Shown: piece by piece, positions 1 to 8,716 of the stretch | Numbering within the stretch: position 1 is the stretch's first letter | Layout of the letters: every line of letters starts with the position of its first letter | Assembly (NCBI RefSeq): GCF_014645835.1 | Contig: NZ_BMMM01000013.1 | Location: forward strand, 126,010 to 190,009 | Direction of reading: 5' to 3' | DNA length: 64,000 nucleotides | Origin: Streptomyces albiflavescens | GTDB taxonomy: Bacteria > Actinomycetota > Actinomycetes > Streptomycetales > Streptomycetaceae | Program-made: the position numbers and the translations under genes | Notes under the pieces: generated by a model | Seen by the model: only the letters and a program-made list of their open reading frames with translations | Databases searched by the model: none | What the model was told of the DNA's origin: nothing

Positions 1-1476
1 GCGGTGCCGGCCGTCGCCCGCCCCAAGGGCGGGAGATCCGGCGCGAGTTACCGCGCCGAGTACCACTTCACGGTCCCTGACGCGTGGAAGAACGACCCGC
101 AGCGACCGGTCTGGATCGATGGTGAGTACCACTACTACTACTTGTACAACGCGGACTACTTCACCGGAGCCGTCGGCACCGCCTGGCGCCTGGCCACCAG
201 CACCGACCTGGTCGCCTTCCGGGACCGCGGTGTCGCCGTCCCCAAGGACACAACCCCGAACGGGGACGTCTGGTCGGGCTCGGCTGTCGTCGACGCGGAC
301 GGCACAGCGGGATTCGGCGCGGGCGCGGTCGTCGTCATCGCGACGATGTCCCACGACGACGGGCCCACCTCACAGGCGCAGTACCTGTACTACTCCACGG
401 ACGGCGGCCGTACCTTCACGAACCACGGCACCGATGCGGTCCTGCCCAACCCCGGCGTGCGCGACTTCCGCGACCCCAAGGTGATCCGGGACGAGGAGCG
501 CGACCGATGGTTGATGACGCTCGCCGAGGGCACGAAGATCGGCTTCTACCACTCCGACGACCTCAAGAGGTGGACGTATGCGGGCGGCTTCGTCAAGGAC
601 GGGATCGGCACGCTGGAGTGTCCCGACCTGTTCCGCATCACGACGGCGGACGGTACGGCGAGGTGGGTCCTGGGCGTGAGCGCGAACGGCAAGGGGTCGG
701 GGCTGCCGAACACATATGCGTACTGGCCGGGCTCCTTCGACGGAAACGCCTTCACCGCCGACGCCGCCGACCCGCAGTGGCTCGACCACGGCTTCGACTG
801 GTACGGAGCCGTCACCTTCGACAAGCGTCGGGCTGACGGCTCCGTCGACCCGCGCACCCGGAACGCCCTGGGCTGGCTGAACAACTGGGACTACCCGAAC
901 ATCACTCCTACGATCGACTGCGACGGCTTCAACGGCACCGACTCGATCGTCCGCGAGATCACGCTCGAGCGCGCCGCTTCCGGCGCGTACTACCTGGCCT
1001 CGCGGCCGATCGCAGCCCTGGACGACCATGTCTCGCGCACGGTGCGCCTCGGCGACCTGAAGGTCGACGGCAGCCGAGTGCTGGACTACACCGGCGTCGC
1101 CTACGAGCTCTCCTGCGAGATCGCCTGGGATCAACTCGCGGGTGCGGGCGTGCAGTTGCGCCGCTCGGCCGACGGCGGACGGCACATCGACGTGGGCGTG
1201 TACGGCGACTACGCGTTCGTCAATCGGCGCGGTGCCGTCAACCCCGACACCTCCGGCAAGTGGCAGGAGAGCCACACCCCGTTCGACCCCTCCGCGCGCA
1301 AGGTGAAGCTGCGGATCCTCGTGGACCGCACGTCCGTCGAGGTGTTCGTCGACGACGGCCGGTACGTGCACTCGATGGAGGCGTTCCCATACCTCGTCGA
1401 CACCGGGCTCGCGCTGTTCACGATCGGTGGTGCGGCAGTGTTCCGGAACACGGTGATACGGGAGTTCAGGGTGTGA
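1..1476 (+). CDS. GH32 fructan hydrolase (levanase/inulinase type), 5' end outside window
   Basis: Hydrolyses beta-fructosides such as levan, inulin or sucrose. Numbering from the GTG at base 4, WKNDPQ near residue 28 is the nucleophile motif (WMNDPN in most members, Asp31), FRDPK near 155 is the RDP transition-state motif, and EC at 205-206 supplies the acid/base Glu. A C-terminal beta-sandwich module (about 340-490) ends in the family's typical VDRTSVEVFVDDG segment. The frame is open to base 1 and no signal peptide is visible, so the gene probably starts upstream and the protein is probably secreted. Met to Lys in the first motif is an uncommon variant. Exact substrate cannot be told from sequence. 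Confidence 0.88.
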   Translation, partial: AVPAVARPKGGRSGASYRAEYHFTVPDAWKNDPQRPVWIDGEYHYYYLYNADYFTGAVGTAWRLATSTDLVAFRDRGVAVPKDTTPNGDVWSGSAVVDADGTAGFGAGAVVVIATMSHDDGPTSQAQYLYYSTDGGRTFTNHGTDAVLPNPGVRDFRDPKVIRDEERDRWLMTLAEGTKIGFYHSDDLKRWTYAGGFVKDGIGTLECPDLFRITTADGTARWVLGVSANGKGSGLPNTYAYWPGSFDGNAFTADAADPQWLDHGFDWYGAVTFDKRRADGSVDPRTRNALGWLNNWDYPNITPTIDCDGFNGTDSIVREITLERAASGAYYLASRPIAALDDHVSRTVRLGDLKVDGSRVLDYTGVAYELSCEIAWDQLAGAGVQLRRSADGGRHIDVGVYGDYAFVNRRGAVNPDTSGKWQESHTPFDPSARKVKLRILVDRTSVEVFVDDGRYVHSMEAFPYLVDTGLALFTIGGAAVFRNTVIREFRV

Positions 1477-1481
1477 TACCT

Positions 1482-1534
1482 CCCGCGCGGGCATGACCGA
1501 GGTCACCGGCATGTCGACCGGTCGCCCGCGCGGG
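1482..1534. terminator. Inverted repeat, possible terminator after the GH32 gene
   Basis: Two copies of CCCGCGCGGG, each itself palindromic, lie at 1482-1491 and 1525-1534 and pair as 11-bp arms around a 31-nt loop, five bases after the GH32 stop codon. No U-tract follows, as is usual in Streptomyces. The methyltransferase gene converges from the other side, so it could act in both directions. Confidence 0.4.
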
Positions 1535-1738
1535 CCGGTATCTTTCCGGTGGGGCCGATGCACCGTCAGCGGCTGTTTGTGCAGGGGCGTGGGGACACGT
1601 TCCGGACACGTTCCGTGTCCTCACGCCGGGGGAAGTCCGCCAGCCCTGCGGACAGTTCGGGCCGCTCGACCACCGCCCTGCCCGAGGCCGGGGCACACAG
1701 CAGAGTGTGGGCCCCGGGTCCGCGCGGGCCGAGGGCGA

Positions 1739-2560
1739 TCAGGCCTTGCGTCCCACGCCACCGAACATGGCCACCTCAGCAGGCAGACCGGAGTCACCTC
1801 CGTCGTCCGGACGCCACCAGTTGCAGGAGACCACGCCGGGTTCGAGGAGTTCCAGCCCGCCGAAGAACTCGGCGACGGCGGTGGGGGTGCGCTGCGTCAA
1901 CTTCGGCGTGCCGTGCTCGTTCCAGAACGCCACCGCGGCGTCGACGTCGGGCATGTCCGGCCGTGTGATGGTGTGCGAGAGGACAAGGTGGCTGCCCTTG
2001 GGCAGCGCGTCCATGAGGCGCCGCACGATGCCGTACGCCGCCTCGTCGTCCTCGATGAAGATGACGACGCCGAGCAACACCAGCGCAACCGGTTCACTGA
2101 AGTCCAATGTCCGGGCCGCCTGCTCCAGGATCGCGTCCACGTTGCGCAGATCCTCGTCGAGGTAGTCCGTTCGCCCCTCCGGCGTGCTGGTCAGCAGGGC
2201 GCGGGCGTGCGCGAGCACCAGCGGGTCGTTGTCGACGTAGACGATGCGGGACTCCGGCGCGACGCGCTGGGCGACCTCGTGTGTGTTGTCGGCGGTGGGC
2301 AGACCGGTGCCGATGTCGAGGAACTGCCGTATCCCGCACTCGCCCGCGAGGTGCCGTACGGCGCGTCCGAGGAACAGCCGATCGGCGCGGGCGTAGTCGC
2401 CGATGCCGGGGTGCAGCTTGCGGATCTGGTCCCCTGCCTCCCGGTCCACCTCGTAGTTGTCCTTGCCACCCAGCCAGTAGTTCCAGATCCGGGCCGTGTG
2501 CGGCTGGTCGGTCTTGATTCTCTTGCGTACCTCGCTCGACGCGGCGGGGGTCTCGCTCAC
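1739..2560 (-). CDS. SAM-dependent methyltransferase, Methyltransf_19 (DUF574) family
   Basis: A 273-residue protein of a family with many copies in Streptomyces genomes; substrates are mostly unknown. Motifs typical of the family are RIWNYWLGGKDNYEVDRE near the N-terminus, the SAM-binding FLDIGTGLPT, a second acidic strand VYVDNDPLVLAHA, and EPVALVLLGV. The GTG at 2560 is chosen because GGAGGA sits seven bases upstream; a longer frame would add about 61 low-complexity residues with no family match. It is transcribed alone, convergent with the GH32 gene. Confidence 0.85.
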   Translation of the reverse strand: MSETPAASSEVRKRIKTDQPHTARIWNYWLGGKDNYEVDREAGDQIRKLHPGIGDYARADRLFLGRAVRHLAGECGIRQFLDIGTGLPTADNTHEVAQRVAPESRIVYVDNDPLVLAHARALLTSTPEGRTDYLDEDLRNVDAILEQAARTLDFSEPVALVLLGVVIFIEDDEAAYGIVRRLMDALPKGSHLVLSHTITRPDMPDVDAAVAFWNEHGTPKLTQRTPTAVAEFFGGLELLEPGVVSCNWWRPDDGGDSGLPAEVAMFGGVGRKA

Positions 2561-2820
2561 GGGGGTGTCCTCCAGATCAGCCGTTGATCGCTCAAGAGGC
2601 AACCTAGCGTCAGGAGTTGAGAACAGCGACTCAATCCGGCACCGGACCGAGGACGGGCGACCACACACGGGGCTCGCTGCCGGCCAGGGGGCGGCCGCAT
2701 CAGGACCCCGTGTGTGTCGCCCCCTTCGTGCGCAATCCCGCACCCGGCCCCGCGCAGCTGTGTAAGTTCTGTCCGTTCGGCCCGACAGGCGGGCCCCGGC
2801 GAACTGGAGGACTCGTCGCC

Positions 2821-3318
2821 GTGAGCATCCATCTACACCTTCGCGCCGTCGCGGGGTCCGAGATCCGGGACGACCACAGGTGGCTTGCGGCGTTCATGTC
2901 CGAGGCTTGGGACAACCACCCCGACGAGTACGCAGCGGGTATCGCTGACTCGATCGACAAGGTCTGGGACGACGTCAATGACCTCTACGCCGCTGCCGAT
3001 GCCCTCGAAGCAGACGCCGACAAGCCCTGGGCGCTGCCGATTTACGGCGGCCGCCCCGTGGCGCACAGCGCCGACGCCGACCCCTCCAACCCACCCCTGA
3101 TGATTCTGGAGGCGCCTGGGGTGTCACAGGCCGCAGACTTCCTCGCGAGTGTCTCTTTCGACGAGCTGTGGAACGTCGCCAGTGCCAGGCTTCGCTACTC
3201 CGGCCGAGACGAGGCGCAGGACAGGCAGGAGTTCCTCGACCATCACAGGGACCTCCTGGGGTTCTACGGGCGGGCGGCTGCAGTGGGCCACGCCGTAGTC
3301 AAGGGGGTGTGGGCTTGA
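2821..3318 (+). CDS. DUF1877 (YfbM-like) protein
   Basis: A 165-residue cytoplasmic protein of unknown function. The N-terminal strand SIHLHLRAV followed by a region rich in Trp and acidic residues (WLAAFMSEAWDNHPDEY, DKVWDDVNDLY), then ALPIYGGRPV and a C-terminal FDELWNVASARLRYSG helix region, match the DUF1877 layout and length. The GTG at 2821 is preceded by GGAGG at 2806-2810. It stands alone, divergent from the DUF574 methyltransferase with about 260 bp between start codons. Confidence 0.75.
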   Translation: MSIHLHLRAVAGSEIRDDHRWLAAFMSEAWDNHPDEYAAGIADSIDKVWDDVNDLYAAADALEADADKPWALPIYGGRPVAHSADADPSNPPLMILEAPGVSQAADFLASVSFDELWNVASARLRYSGRDEAQDRQEFLDHHRDLLGFYGRAAAVGHAVVKGVWA

Positions 3319-3339
3319 GGCGTGGTCACGTGCCGTTTT

Positions 3340-3408
3340 CAGCCATTCGTTGATGGCTGCGACCTGCACGGTTGCTGGGCAGCGGACGGCGAGTTTGTCG
3401 TGGCGACG
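3340..3408 (-). pseudogene. Transposase C-terminal remnant
   Basis: About 23 codons read RRHDKLAVRCPATVQVAAIN followed by EWL, which resembles the C-terminal end of Streptomyces DDE transposases (the R-x-x-D-K-L-A-V-R-Y-x-A-T-V pattern). The rest of the transposase is missing, and no terminal inverted repeat was found nearby. A second, diverged copy of the same tail lies at 38723-38770. The neighbouring bases 3409-3582 hold no gene I can recognise. Confidence 0.45.
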
Positions 3409-3582
3409 GCACGATGGCGTTCGAGCCGTCGGCGAGGATTCCCGTAGCGCCGAGCACCTGGAGTCCGACACCGGCGGCGGAGATCTCGCGCAGCGTGTCG
3501 AGAAGGCTGCTCAGGGCCTCGGGCATGTTTGCCCGGTACGGCAGCGCCGGCGAGGCCGAGCGACACGAGGTGGAGACGGAGG

Positions 3583-3864
3583 TCAGATCTCCATCACGGC
3601 ATCGCAATCGGGGCAGACCACGGACGCATACTCCGCGGGGTACCACGGCGCTCCGGGGTGCTCGGAAGGCTTCCAGGAGCTTGTCTCCATGGCGAAGGTG
3701 TCCTTGCCGCAGAGCGTTCGCGGTCCGGTCGCGGTGAGCGCCCCTGGTGCGGGGGGCGCCGCGTGCACCCTGAGGACGGGCCGTTCCTCACCATGCGCTA
3801 CGCCCGGCGAGGTGCGCGTGGCCGTCGACCGGTCGACCTCGTACACGACGACGATCTCGCTCAT
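3583..3864 (-). CDS. Hypothetical protein, 93 aa
   Basis: Not recognised. The protein begins MSEIVVVYEVDRSTATRT, has a middle section with a single Cys (TLCGKDTF), several aromatic residues (SSWKPSEHPGAPWYPAEYASV) and ends with a CPDCD pair. The CxxC with the earlier Cys could bind a metal, but this is not shown. The ATG at 3864 lacks a strong ribosome site (GTAGAGG). It is divergent from the LysR gene. Confidence 0.6.
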   Translation of the reverse strand: MSEIVVVYEVDRSTATRTSPGVAHGEERPVLRVHAAPPAPGALTATGPRTLCGKDTFAMETSSWKPSEHPGAPWYPAEYASVVCPDCDAVMEI

Positions 3865-4211
3865 GCCTCTACGGTAAGCGGCCGCGCGGTCGACCCGCCT
3901 GTCGCAGCCGGCAGGCTGCCCGGAGCCGGGTGCCGGATCGAGTTCGGTCACTGAGGAGTCCCTCCGGGCGAGTACGTTCCGTCTGCCGGCGCCACAGCCC
4001 CCGAGGGCAGGGAGGGGATGTGGCCGGGCCGTCGAGGCAGCCCGGTCTCCGGGTCCCCCCGCCTGCCCCCCTGCCGAATGGCGGCGCATCCGCATCTTGT
4101 GGGTGGGACGGCGCGATGGAACGCTTCCCCTCCGCTGGTGTGACCAGAGGGCGGCATCGTTGTCACGGACGTGTGGCCGGCGGCCCGGTGATGCGGACGG
4201 AGAGAGGGCGG
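3865..4211. other. Intergenic region without a recognised gene
   Basis: 347 bp between the divergent 93-aa protein and the LysR regulator. GC-rich; I see no clear promoter hexamers. As LysR regulators often control a divergent neighbour, operators could lie here, but none can be pinned down by eye. Confidence 0.4.
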
Positions 4212-5171
4212 ATGGAGCTGGAGCTTCGGCATCTGCGCGTGCTGTGCGCGATCGCTGATGCGGGGAGCCTGGGGCGGGCCGCGTCGGACCTCGGGTACTC
4301 CCAGCCGGCCGTGAGCACCCAGCTTCAGCGGATCGAACGCTTCTTCGGTCAGTCGCTGTTCGAGCGCGGGGTGTCCGGTGTGAGGCTGACGCGATACGGA
4401 ATGGAGGTCGTGGCTCAGGCACGGGACGTCCTCGCACGCGCGGAGGCGATCGGGCTCCGTCCAGTCGGGGGCGCGGCGAGAACGCGCCGGGTCCTGCGGG
4501 TGGCCGCGACCAACTCACCGGTGCTGTCGGGCATGGTGGTCCGTGTCCGAAGTCGGCTGCCGGATGTGTCGCTGACGGTGAGCAGCGTGTACGCGTCCTC
4601 TCAGATCGTGGAACTTCTGGAGAGGGGCGAGGTGGACGTGGCGATCGCCGCGGACTATCCCGGAATGGAATTGCGCCACTCCGCCGCGGTGGCCCATCGA
4701 GGGATCGTCACGGAGCCGATGTTTGTGGCCCTGTCGGCTCGTCATCGGCTCAGGCATCGCCCTCAGGTGGCGCTCGCAGATCTGGCCGATGATGCGTGGT
4801 TCGTGACACCTGACGACGGGGCGGGCTGGCCGGGAGTCTTCTATGCCGCATGTGAGGCGGCCGGCTTCTCGCCGGTGGCGGTACACGAATTCCTGGGCGA
4901 CCGACTGCAGTTGCAGAACATGATTGCCGACGGCCTCGGGGTGTCCTTGGTGCAGGCGACGCTCCGGCCGACGCCGGACGTGTTGATCAAACAGTTGATC
5001 GGCACACCGCTTTGGTGCCGCTACGTGCTGACCTGGCGGCGCGACAGAGTTCCCGACGAGCTGGCGGAGACGCTCTTCGTTTCCGCCACCGCGGCGTACC
5101 GCGAGCTCATCGCGCAGTCGCCGCACTTGAGGGCGTGGGCGTCGCGTACGTGGAGCGTGGCCGGGGCGTAG
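4212..5171 (+). CDS. LysR-family transcriptional regulator
   Basis: A 319-residue DNA-binding regulator. Residues 1-60 form the winged helix-turn-helix (ELRHLRVLCAIADAGSLGRA, then SQPAVSTQLQRIERFFGQSLFER). The remainder is the effector-binding domain with typical SLTVSSVY, LLERGEVDVAIAADYPG and DGLGVSLV segments. The ATG at 4212 is chosen because it opens exactly at the conserved HTH, with AGAGAGGG just upstream; an in-frame ATG at 4191 would add seven residues. Its target is unknown. The downstream collagenase is on the same strand, about 220 bp away. Confidence 0.9.
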   Translation: MELELRHLRVLCAIADAGSLGRAASDLGYSQPAVSTQLQRIERFFGQSLFERGVSGVRLTRYGMEVVAQARDVLARAEAIGLRPVGGAARTRRVLRVAATNSPVLSGMVVRVRSRLPDVSLTVSSVYASSQIVELLERGEVDVAIAADYPGMELRHSAAVAHRGIVTEPMFVALSARHRLRHRPQVALADLADDAWFVTPDDGAGWPGVFYAACEAAGFSPVAVHEFLGDRLQLQNMIADGLGVSLVQATLRPTPDVLIKQLIGTPLWCRYVLTWRRDRVPDELAETLFVSATAAYRELIAQSPHLRAWASRTWSVAGA

Positions 5172-5389
5172 GGGCTGGGTTCAGGCCGCACCGGCTGGTG
5201 CGCGGCTGCCTGCGGCACCGGGCATCCGGTCGACTGTCGGGCCGGATGGTGAGGCCTGGCCCGGATGTTATGGAGCAGCCGTGCAATGTGCTATGTCACA
5301 CCCCATTGTTGGCGGCGAGGGGGATTGAGAGGGTGCCTCTCACGCCTCATCACTGTTTTCGAGGCGCATCTATCCGTGAAGGAGTCCAG

Positions 5390-7345
5390 ATGCGCTACCG
5401 CTTTGCCCTGCCCAGATGCCTGGTCGGTTCTCTCGCTGCCGGTGTCACCATTGCCGGGCTGCTGGCGACGCCGGCGCTCGCCGCGCCCCCGTCGCCGGCC
5501 GACACCAACGCCGTCACCGGATCCCGAAGCACGACGCCGCCCGTGCCGCCGACCGGCTCGGCCCTCGGTTCCTCCGACCGGGCCGTGCAAGGCCGACGGG
5601 TGACTCCCGCTCAACTCCCGCCCCTCAGGGCAGCGATGCCCCCGCATGACCCGGCTGCCACGGCCGGACCGAAAGTCGCACCGGGGGCGGCCTCCTGCAC
5701 TCCGGCCGACTTCGGCAACCGCACTGGATCCGCACTCGTCGCATTCGTCAAGGCGTCGACCACGGACTGCATCAACAGCCTGTTCGCCGTCACCGGTACA
5801 GACGCGCACAAGATCTTTCGCGAGGCCCAGATGGCCACCGTGGCGAAAGCCTTCACGAGCGCGGCCCGGAGGTACGGCGGCGACAACTCGGCTCACGTGT
5901 GGCAACTCGTGCTGTTCGTGCGTGCCGGCTACTACGTGCAGTTCTACAACCCGTCGGACGTCGGCCCCTACGGCGCGGCCCTGACCAGAGCCACGGCGGC
6001 CGGGCTGGACGCGTTCTTCGCCCGCCCGCATTCGAGCGACGTCACTTCCGCGAACGGCGACGTTCTGGGTGACGTCATCATCCTCACCGACAGCGCTGAC
6101 CTGCAGGACCGTTACCTGAACGTCTACCAGCGGGTGTTGGGCGGATACAACAGCTCCTACGACGCGGTGCCCAGCATGCTGGCAGCCGTCAACGACGTCT
6201 ACACGCCCCTCTGGCGCGGCAACTGGAACCCCGCCTACGTCGATGCGGTAGCGGCCGACCCGGGCATCATCGACACCCTCGACCGGTTCGCGCTCGCCCA
6301 CATGAACCTGCTGGGGACCGAGCGTGCCTACCTGGATTCCAACGCGGGAATGAACCTCGCCCGCTACGTCGAGCATCCCGCGCTGCAGGCCCGGGTCCGG
6401 CCGCTGGCCAAGGGGCTGTTGAACGCCTCGGAGATCACCGGCCCCAGGGCCCAGCTGTGGGTCGCGGTCGCGACCCAGGCGGACTACTACGACAAGGCCA
6501 GCTGCTCGTACTACGACGTCTGCGACCTGGCCGACAAGTTGACCGAGGCGGCGCTGCCGATCACCCACGCCTGCGACGCGACGCACACCATCCGGGCTCA
6601 GGCACTGACCGCCGCCGACCTCGACGCGACATGCGCCGACGTGCTGGCCCAGGACCCGTACTTCCACGGCCTCGTCAAGGACGAGGGCCCCATACCCGGC
6701 CAGTACGAATCCACCATCCAACTCGTGGTGTTCGCCCACCGCGCCGACTACCAGACCTACGCCGGGGCGATTTTCGGCGTCAGCACGGACAACGGCGGCA
6801 TAACCCTGGTGGGAGATCCGGCCGACCCTCACAACCAGCCCCTTTCGATCATGTACCAGAAGGACTACGACGACGGCTTCGTGGCGCGGATCTGGAACCT
6901 GAACCACGAGTACACGCACTACCTCGACGCCCGTGACGACATGAAGGGCGATTTCCCCCAGCAGACCTCCGTCCCCGATGTCTGGTGGATCGAGGGCCTG
7001 GCCGAATACATCTCCTACAGCTACCGCGGCATCACCGATGACCAGGCGGTCACCGAGGCGGGCAGGCACACCTACACGCTGAGCACGCTGTTCCAGAACA
7101 CCTACGCCAACAGCGATGTGACCCGCACCTACCCCTGGGGCTACCTCGCGGTCCGCTACATGTTCGAGAGGCACCCGGCGGACATCCAGCGCATGCTCGC
7201 CCACTTCCGAGCCGGCGACTACGCGGGCGGCTACGCCGTCTACAACTCCGACATCGGGACACGCTACGACGCCGACTTCGACGCCTGGCTCACCACGTGC
7301 GCCGCGGGCGCCTGCGCCGAACCGGCCGAAGGAGGCGGCGGCTGA
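5390..7345 (+). CDS. Secreted M9-family collagenase
   Basis: A 651-residue zinc metallopeptidase predicted to cut collagen outside the cell. Residues 1-31 are a signal peptide ending in ALA. The activator (M9 N-terminal) domain runs from about 105 to 380. The catalytic domain has HEYTH at 506-510 (zinc ligands and catalytic Glu507) and a Glu at 539 in the GLAEY motif as the third ligand. The protein stops shortly after the catalytic domain with an AEPAEGGGG tail, so the PKD and collagen-binding domains seen in many relatives are absent. ATG at 5390 has GAAGGAG six bases upstream. Confidence 0.9.
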   Translation: MRYRFALPRCLVGSLAAGVTIAGLLATPALAAPPSPADTNAVTGSRSTTPPVPPTGSALGSSDRAVQGRRVTPAQLPPLRAAMPPHDPAATAGPKVAPGAASCTPADFGNRTGSALVAFVKASTTDCINSLFAVTGTDAHKIFREAQMATVAKAFTSAARRYGGDNSAHVWQLVLFVRAGYYVQFYNPSDVGPYGAALTRATAAGLDAFFARPHSSDVTSANGDVLGDVIILTDSADLQDRYLNVYQRVLGGYNSSYDAVPSMLAAVNDVYTPLWRGNWNPAYVDAVAADPGIIDTLDRFALAHMNLLGTERAYLDSNAGMNLARYVEHPALQARVRPLAKGLLNASEITGPRAQLWVAVATQADYYDKASCSYYDVCDLADKLTEAALPITHACDATHTIRAQALTAADLDATCADVLAQDPYFHGLVKDEGPIPGQYESTIQLVVFAHRADYQTYAGAIFGVSTDNGGITLVGDPADPHNQPLSIMYQKDYDDGFVARIWNLNHEYTHYLDARDDMKGDFPQQTSVPDVWWIEGLAEYISYSYRGITDDQAVTEAGRHTYTLSTLFQNTYANSDVTRTYPWGYLAVRYMFERHPADIQRMLAHFRAGDYAGGYAVYNSDIGTRYDADFDAWLTTCAAGACAEPAEGGGG

Positions 7346-7449
7346 CACGGCGGCCTCCGTCCGACGCGTTGGTCCGACCGAGGGGCCGAGCGGCTCCAAC
7401 CGCCTGGCATCACTCGGCGGGTGCGTCCTGTCGAGGCCGATGACGACAC

Positions 7450-7480
7450 GGTCCCACCAGGCCGCCGGTCTGGTGGGACC
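7450..7480. terminator. Hairpin terminator downstream of the collagenase gene
   Basis: GGTCCCACCAG at 7450-7460 and CTGGTGGGACC at 7470-7480 form a perfect 11-bp stem with a 9-nt loop, about 105 bp after the collagenase stop. The rest of the 381-bp gap (7346-7726) shows no gene. Confidence 0.6.
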
Positions 7481-7726
7481 TGGACGCACGCGTGAGGCGA
7501 GTAAGGCCTGCGTTTGGCTTCTCCCTCGGCAATGCTCGCGGTCGTAGTACGCCCTGGATGGGGGGAACACCCTCCCGGACCGTCCGCCGTCCCGCGGCTG
7601 CCGTTCGGCCGTGTGGGCCCTGAAGACATGGAACGGCGGCACACCGCATACCGTCATCGATATGTCCGCCGATCCAAACCCTTCTCGACCAACCCCTCGG
7701 CGGAACCCTCCGAAAGGCATGTCACG

Positions 7727-8524
7727 ATGAAGACCTCGGACCATCCCGGCCATGGATCCGCGTTCGCTCCGGTCGACCACCGTGCGGCGGTCGCGGCGGA
7801 GACCGCACAGTTCGTGTCGGTCGTCAAGGACGCCGACTTGGCGACAGCGGTGCCCAGCTGCCCCGGGTGGACGCTGGCCGACCTGGTCAAGCACACAGGC
7901 AGCGTCCAACGCTGGTTCTCGGTCCTGTTGCGGACCCGCATCCAGGAACCCCCGCGGAAGCGAGAAGTGGATCTGCGGCTCCCGGACCAGGAGAACGCAT
8001 ACGCCGACTGGCTGGCCGAGAGCGCGACCGTGGCCGCGGAGGCCTTCGCAGCCACCGATCCGAACCTGCCGATGTGGGCATGGGGTGCCGACCAGCACGC
8101 ACGCTTCTGGGCACGCCGGATGCTCTTCGAGACGCTGATGCACCGAGTCGACGCCGAGCTGGCACTCGGCCTGCGGCCCACGATCGACGGCCCTGTCGCG
8201 GTCGATGGGATCGATGAGTTCCTCGTCAATCTGCCCTTCGCCGCCTCCTTCGCCCCCAAGGTGGCCAACCTGCGCGGCGCCGACAAGACCATCCGCCTCC
8301 GCACCACGGCCGGGGACGACGAGTGGCTCGTCCGCCTGCGGCCCGACGGCTTCGGGCTCGACACGACCCGTCCGACCGCAAAAACTGCTGACGCGACGGT
8401 CCGGGGGACCGCGTCCGACTTGCTCCTGCTCGTCTACGGCCGCCTGTCCTACGACGCGGAGGTCTTCGTGCACGAGGGGGACGAGGACCTGCTGACCCAC
8501 TGGTTCGCCAACTCCGCCTTCTGA
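7727..8524 (+). CDS. Maleylpyruvate isomerase-family, mycothiol-dependent enzyme
   Basis: A 265-residue member of the TIGR03083 / DinB-like MDMPI family, actinobacterial proteins that use mycothiol or bind a divalent metal; most have no assigned substrate. Family features are the N-terminal helix (AAVAAETAQFVSVV), VPSCPGWTLADLVKHTGSVQRW with a conserved metal-binding His, and FWARRMLFETLMHRVDAELA with the second conserved His. The C-terminal part carries the SCP2-like DATVRGTASDLLLLVYGRL segment. ATG at 7727 has GAAAGG upstream. It is not obviously linked to the Dap genes that follow on the opposite strand. Confidence 0.85.
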   Translation: MKTSDHPGHGSAFAPVDHRAAVAAETAQFVSVVKDADLATAVPSCPGWTLADLVKHTGSVQRWFSVLLRTRIQEPPRKREVDLRLPDQENAYADWLAESATVAAEAFAATDPNLPMWAWGADQHARFWARRMLFETLMHRVDAELALGLRPTIDGPVAVDGIDEFLVNLPFAASFAPKVANLRGADKTIRLRTTAGDDEWLVRLRPDGFGLDTTRPTAKTADATVRGTASDLLLLVYGRLSYDAEVFVHEGDEDLLTHWFANSAF

Positions 8525-8716
8525 GGACGCGCCGTCCTCTCGTCCGGGTGGCGCCGGAGTCTGCGACGGGCTCGGCCCACGACGCGGTGAACGTCGTCGC
8601 CGAGCTGTTCGTCTGCCAAGCCACCGCCGTGGAATGTGGGCGGCGGTGGCCGGAGGGCATGTGAGGCTGGGGCACGTACGGGATCGCTCCAGGGTGCTGC
8701 GCCCGCCTTGCGGGAG

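Noticed and set aside
1739..2743. Longer start for the DUF574 methyltransferase at 2743
   Set aside because: The added 61 residues are low-complexity Arg/Pro, whereas GTG 2560 has a GGAGGA ribosome site and the family start.
5291..8500. A 1069-codon open frame on the minus strand opposite the collagenase and isomerase genes
   Set aside because: It is the typical GC-rich antisense shadow: Val/Gly/Arg-rich, no ribosome site, no family resemblance, and it covers two well-supported genes.
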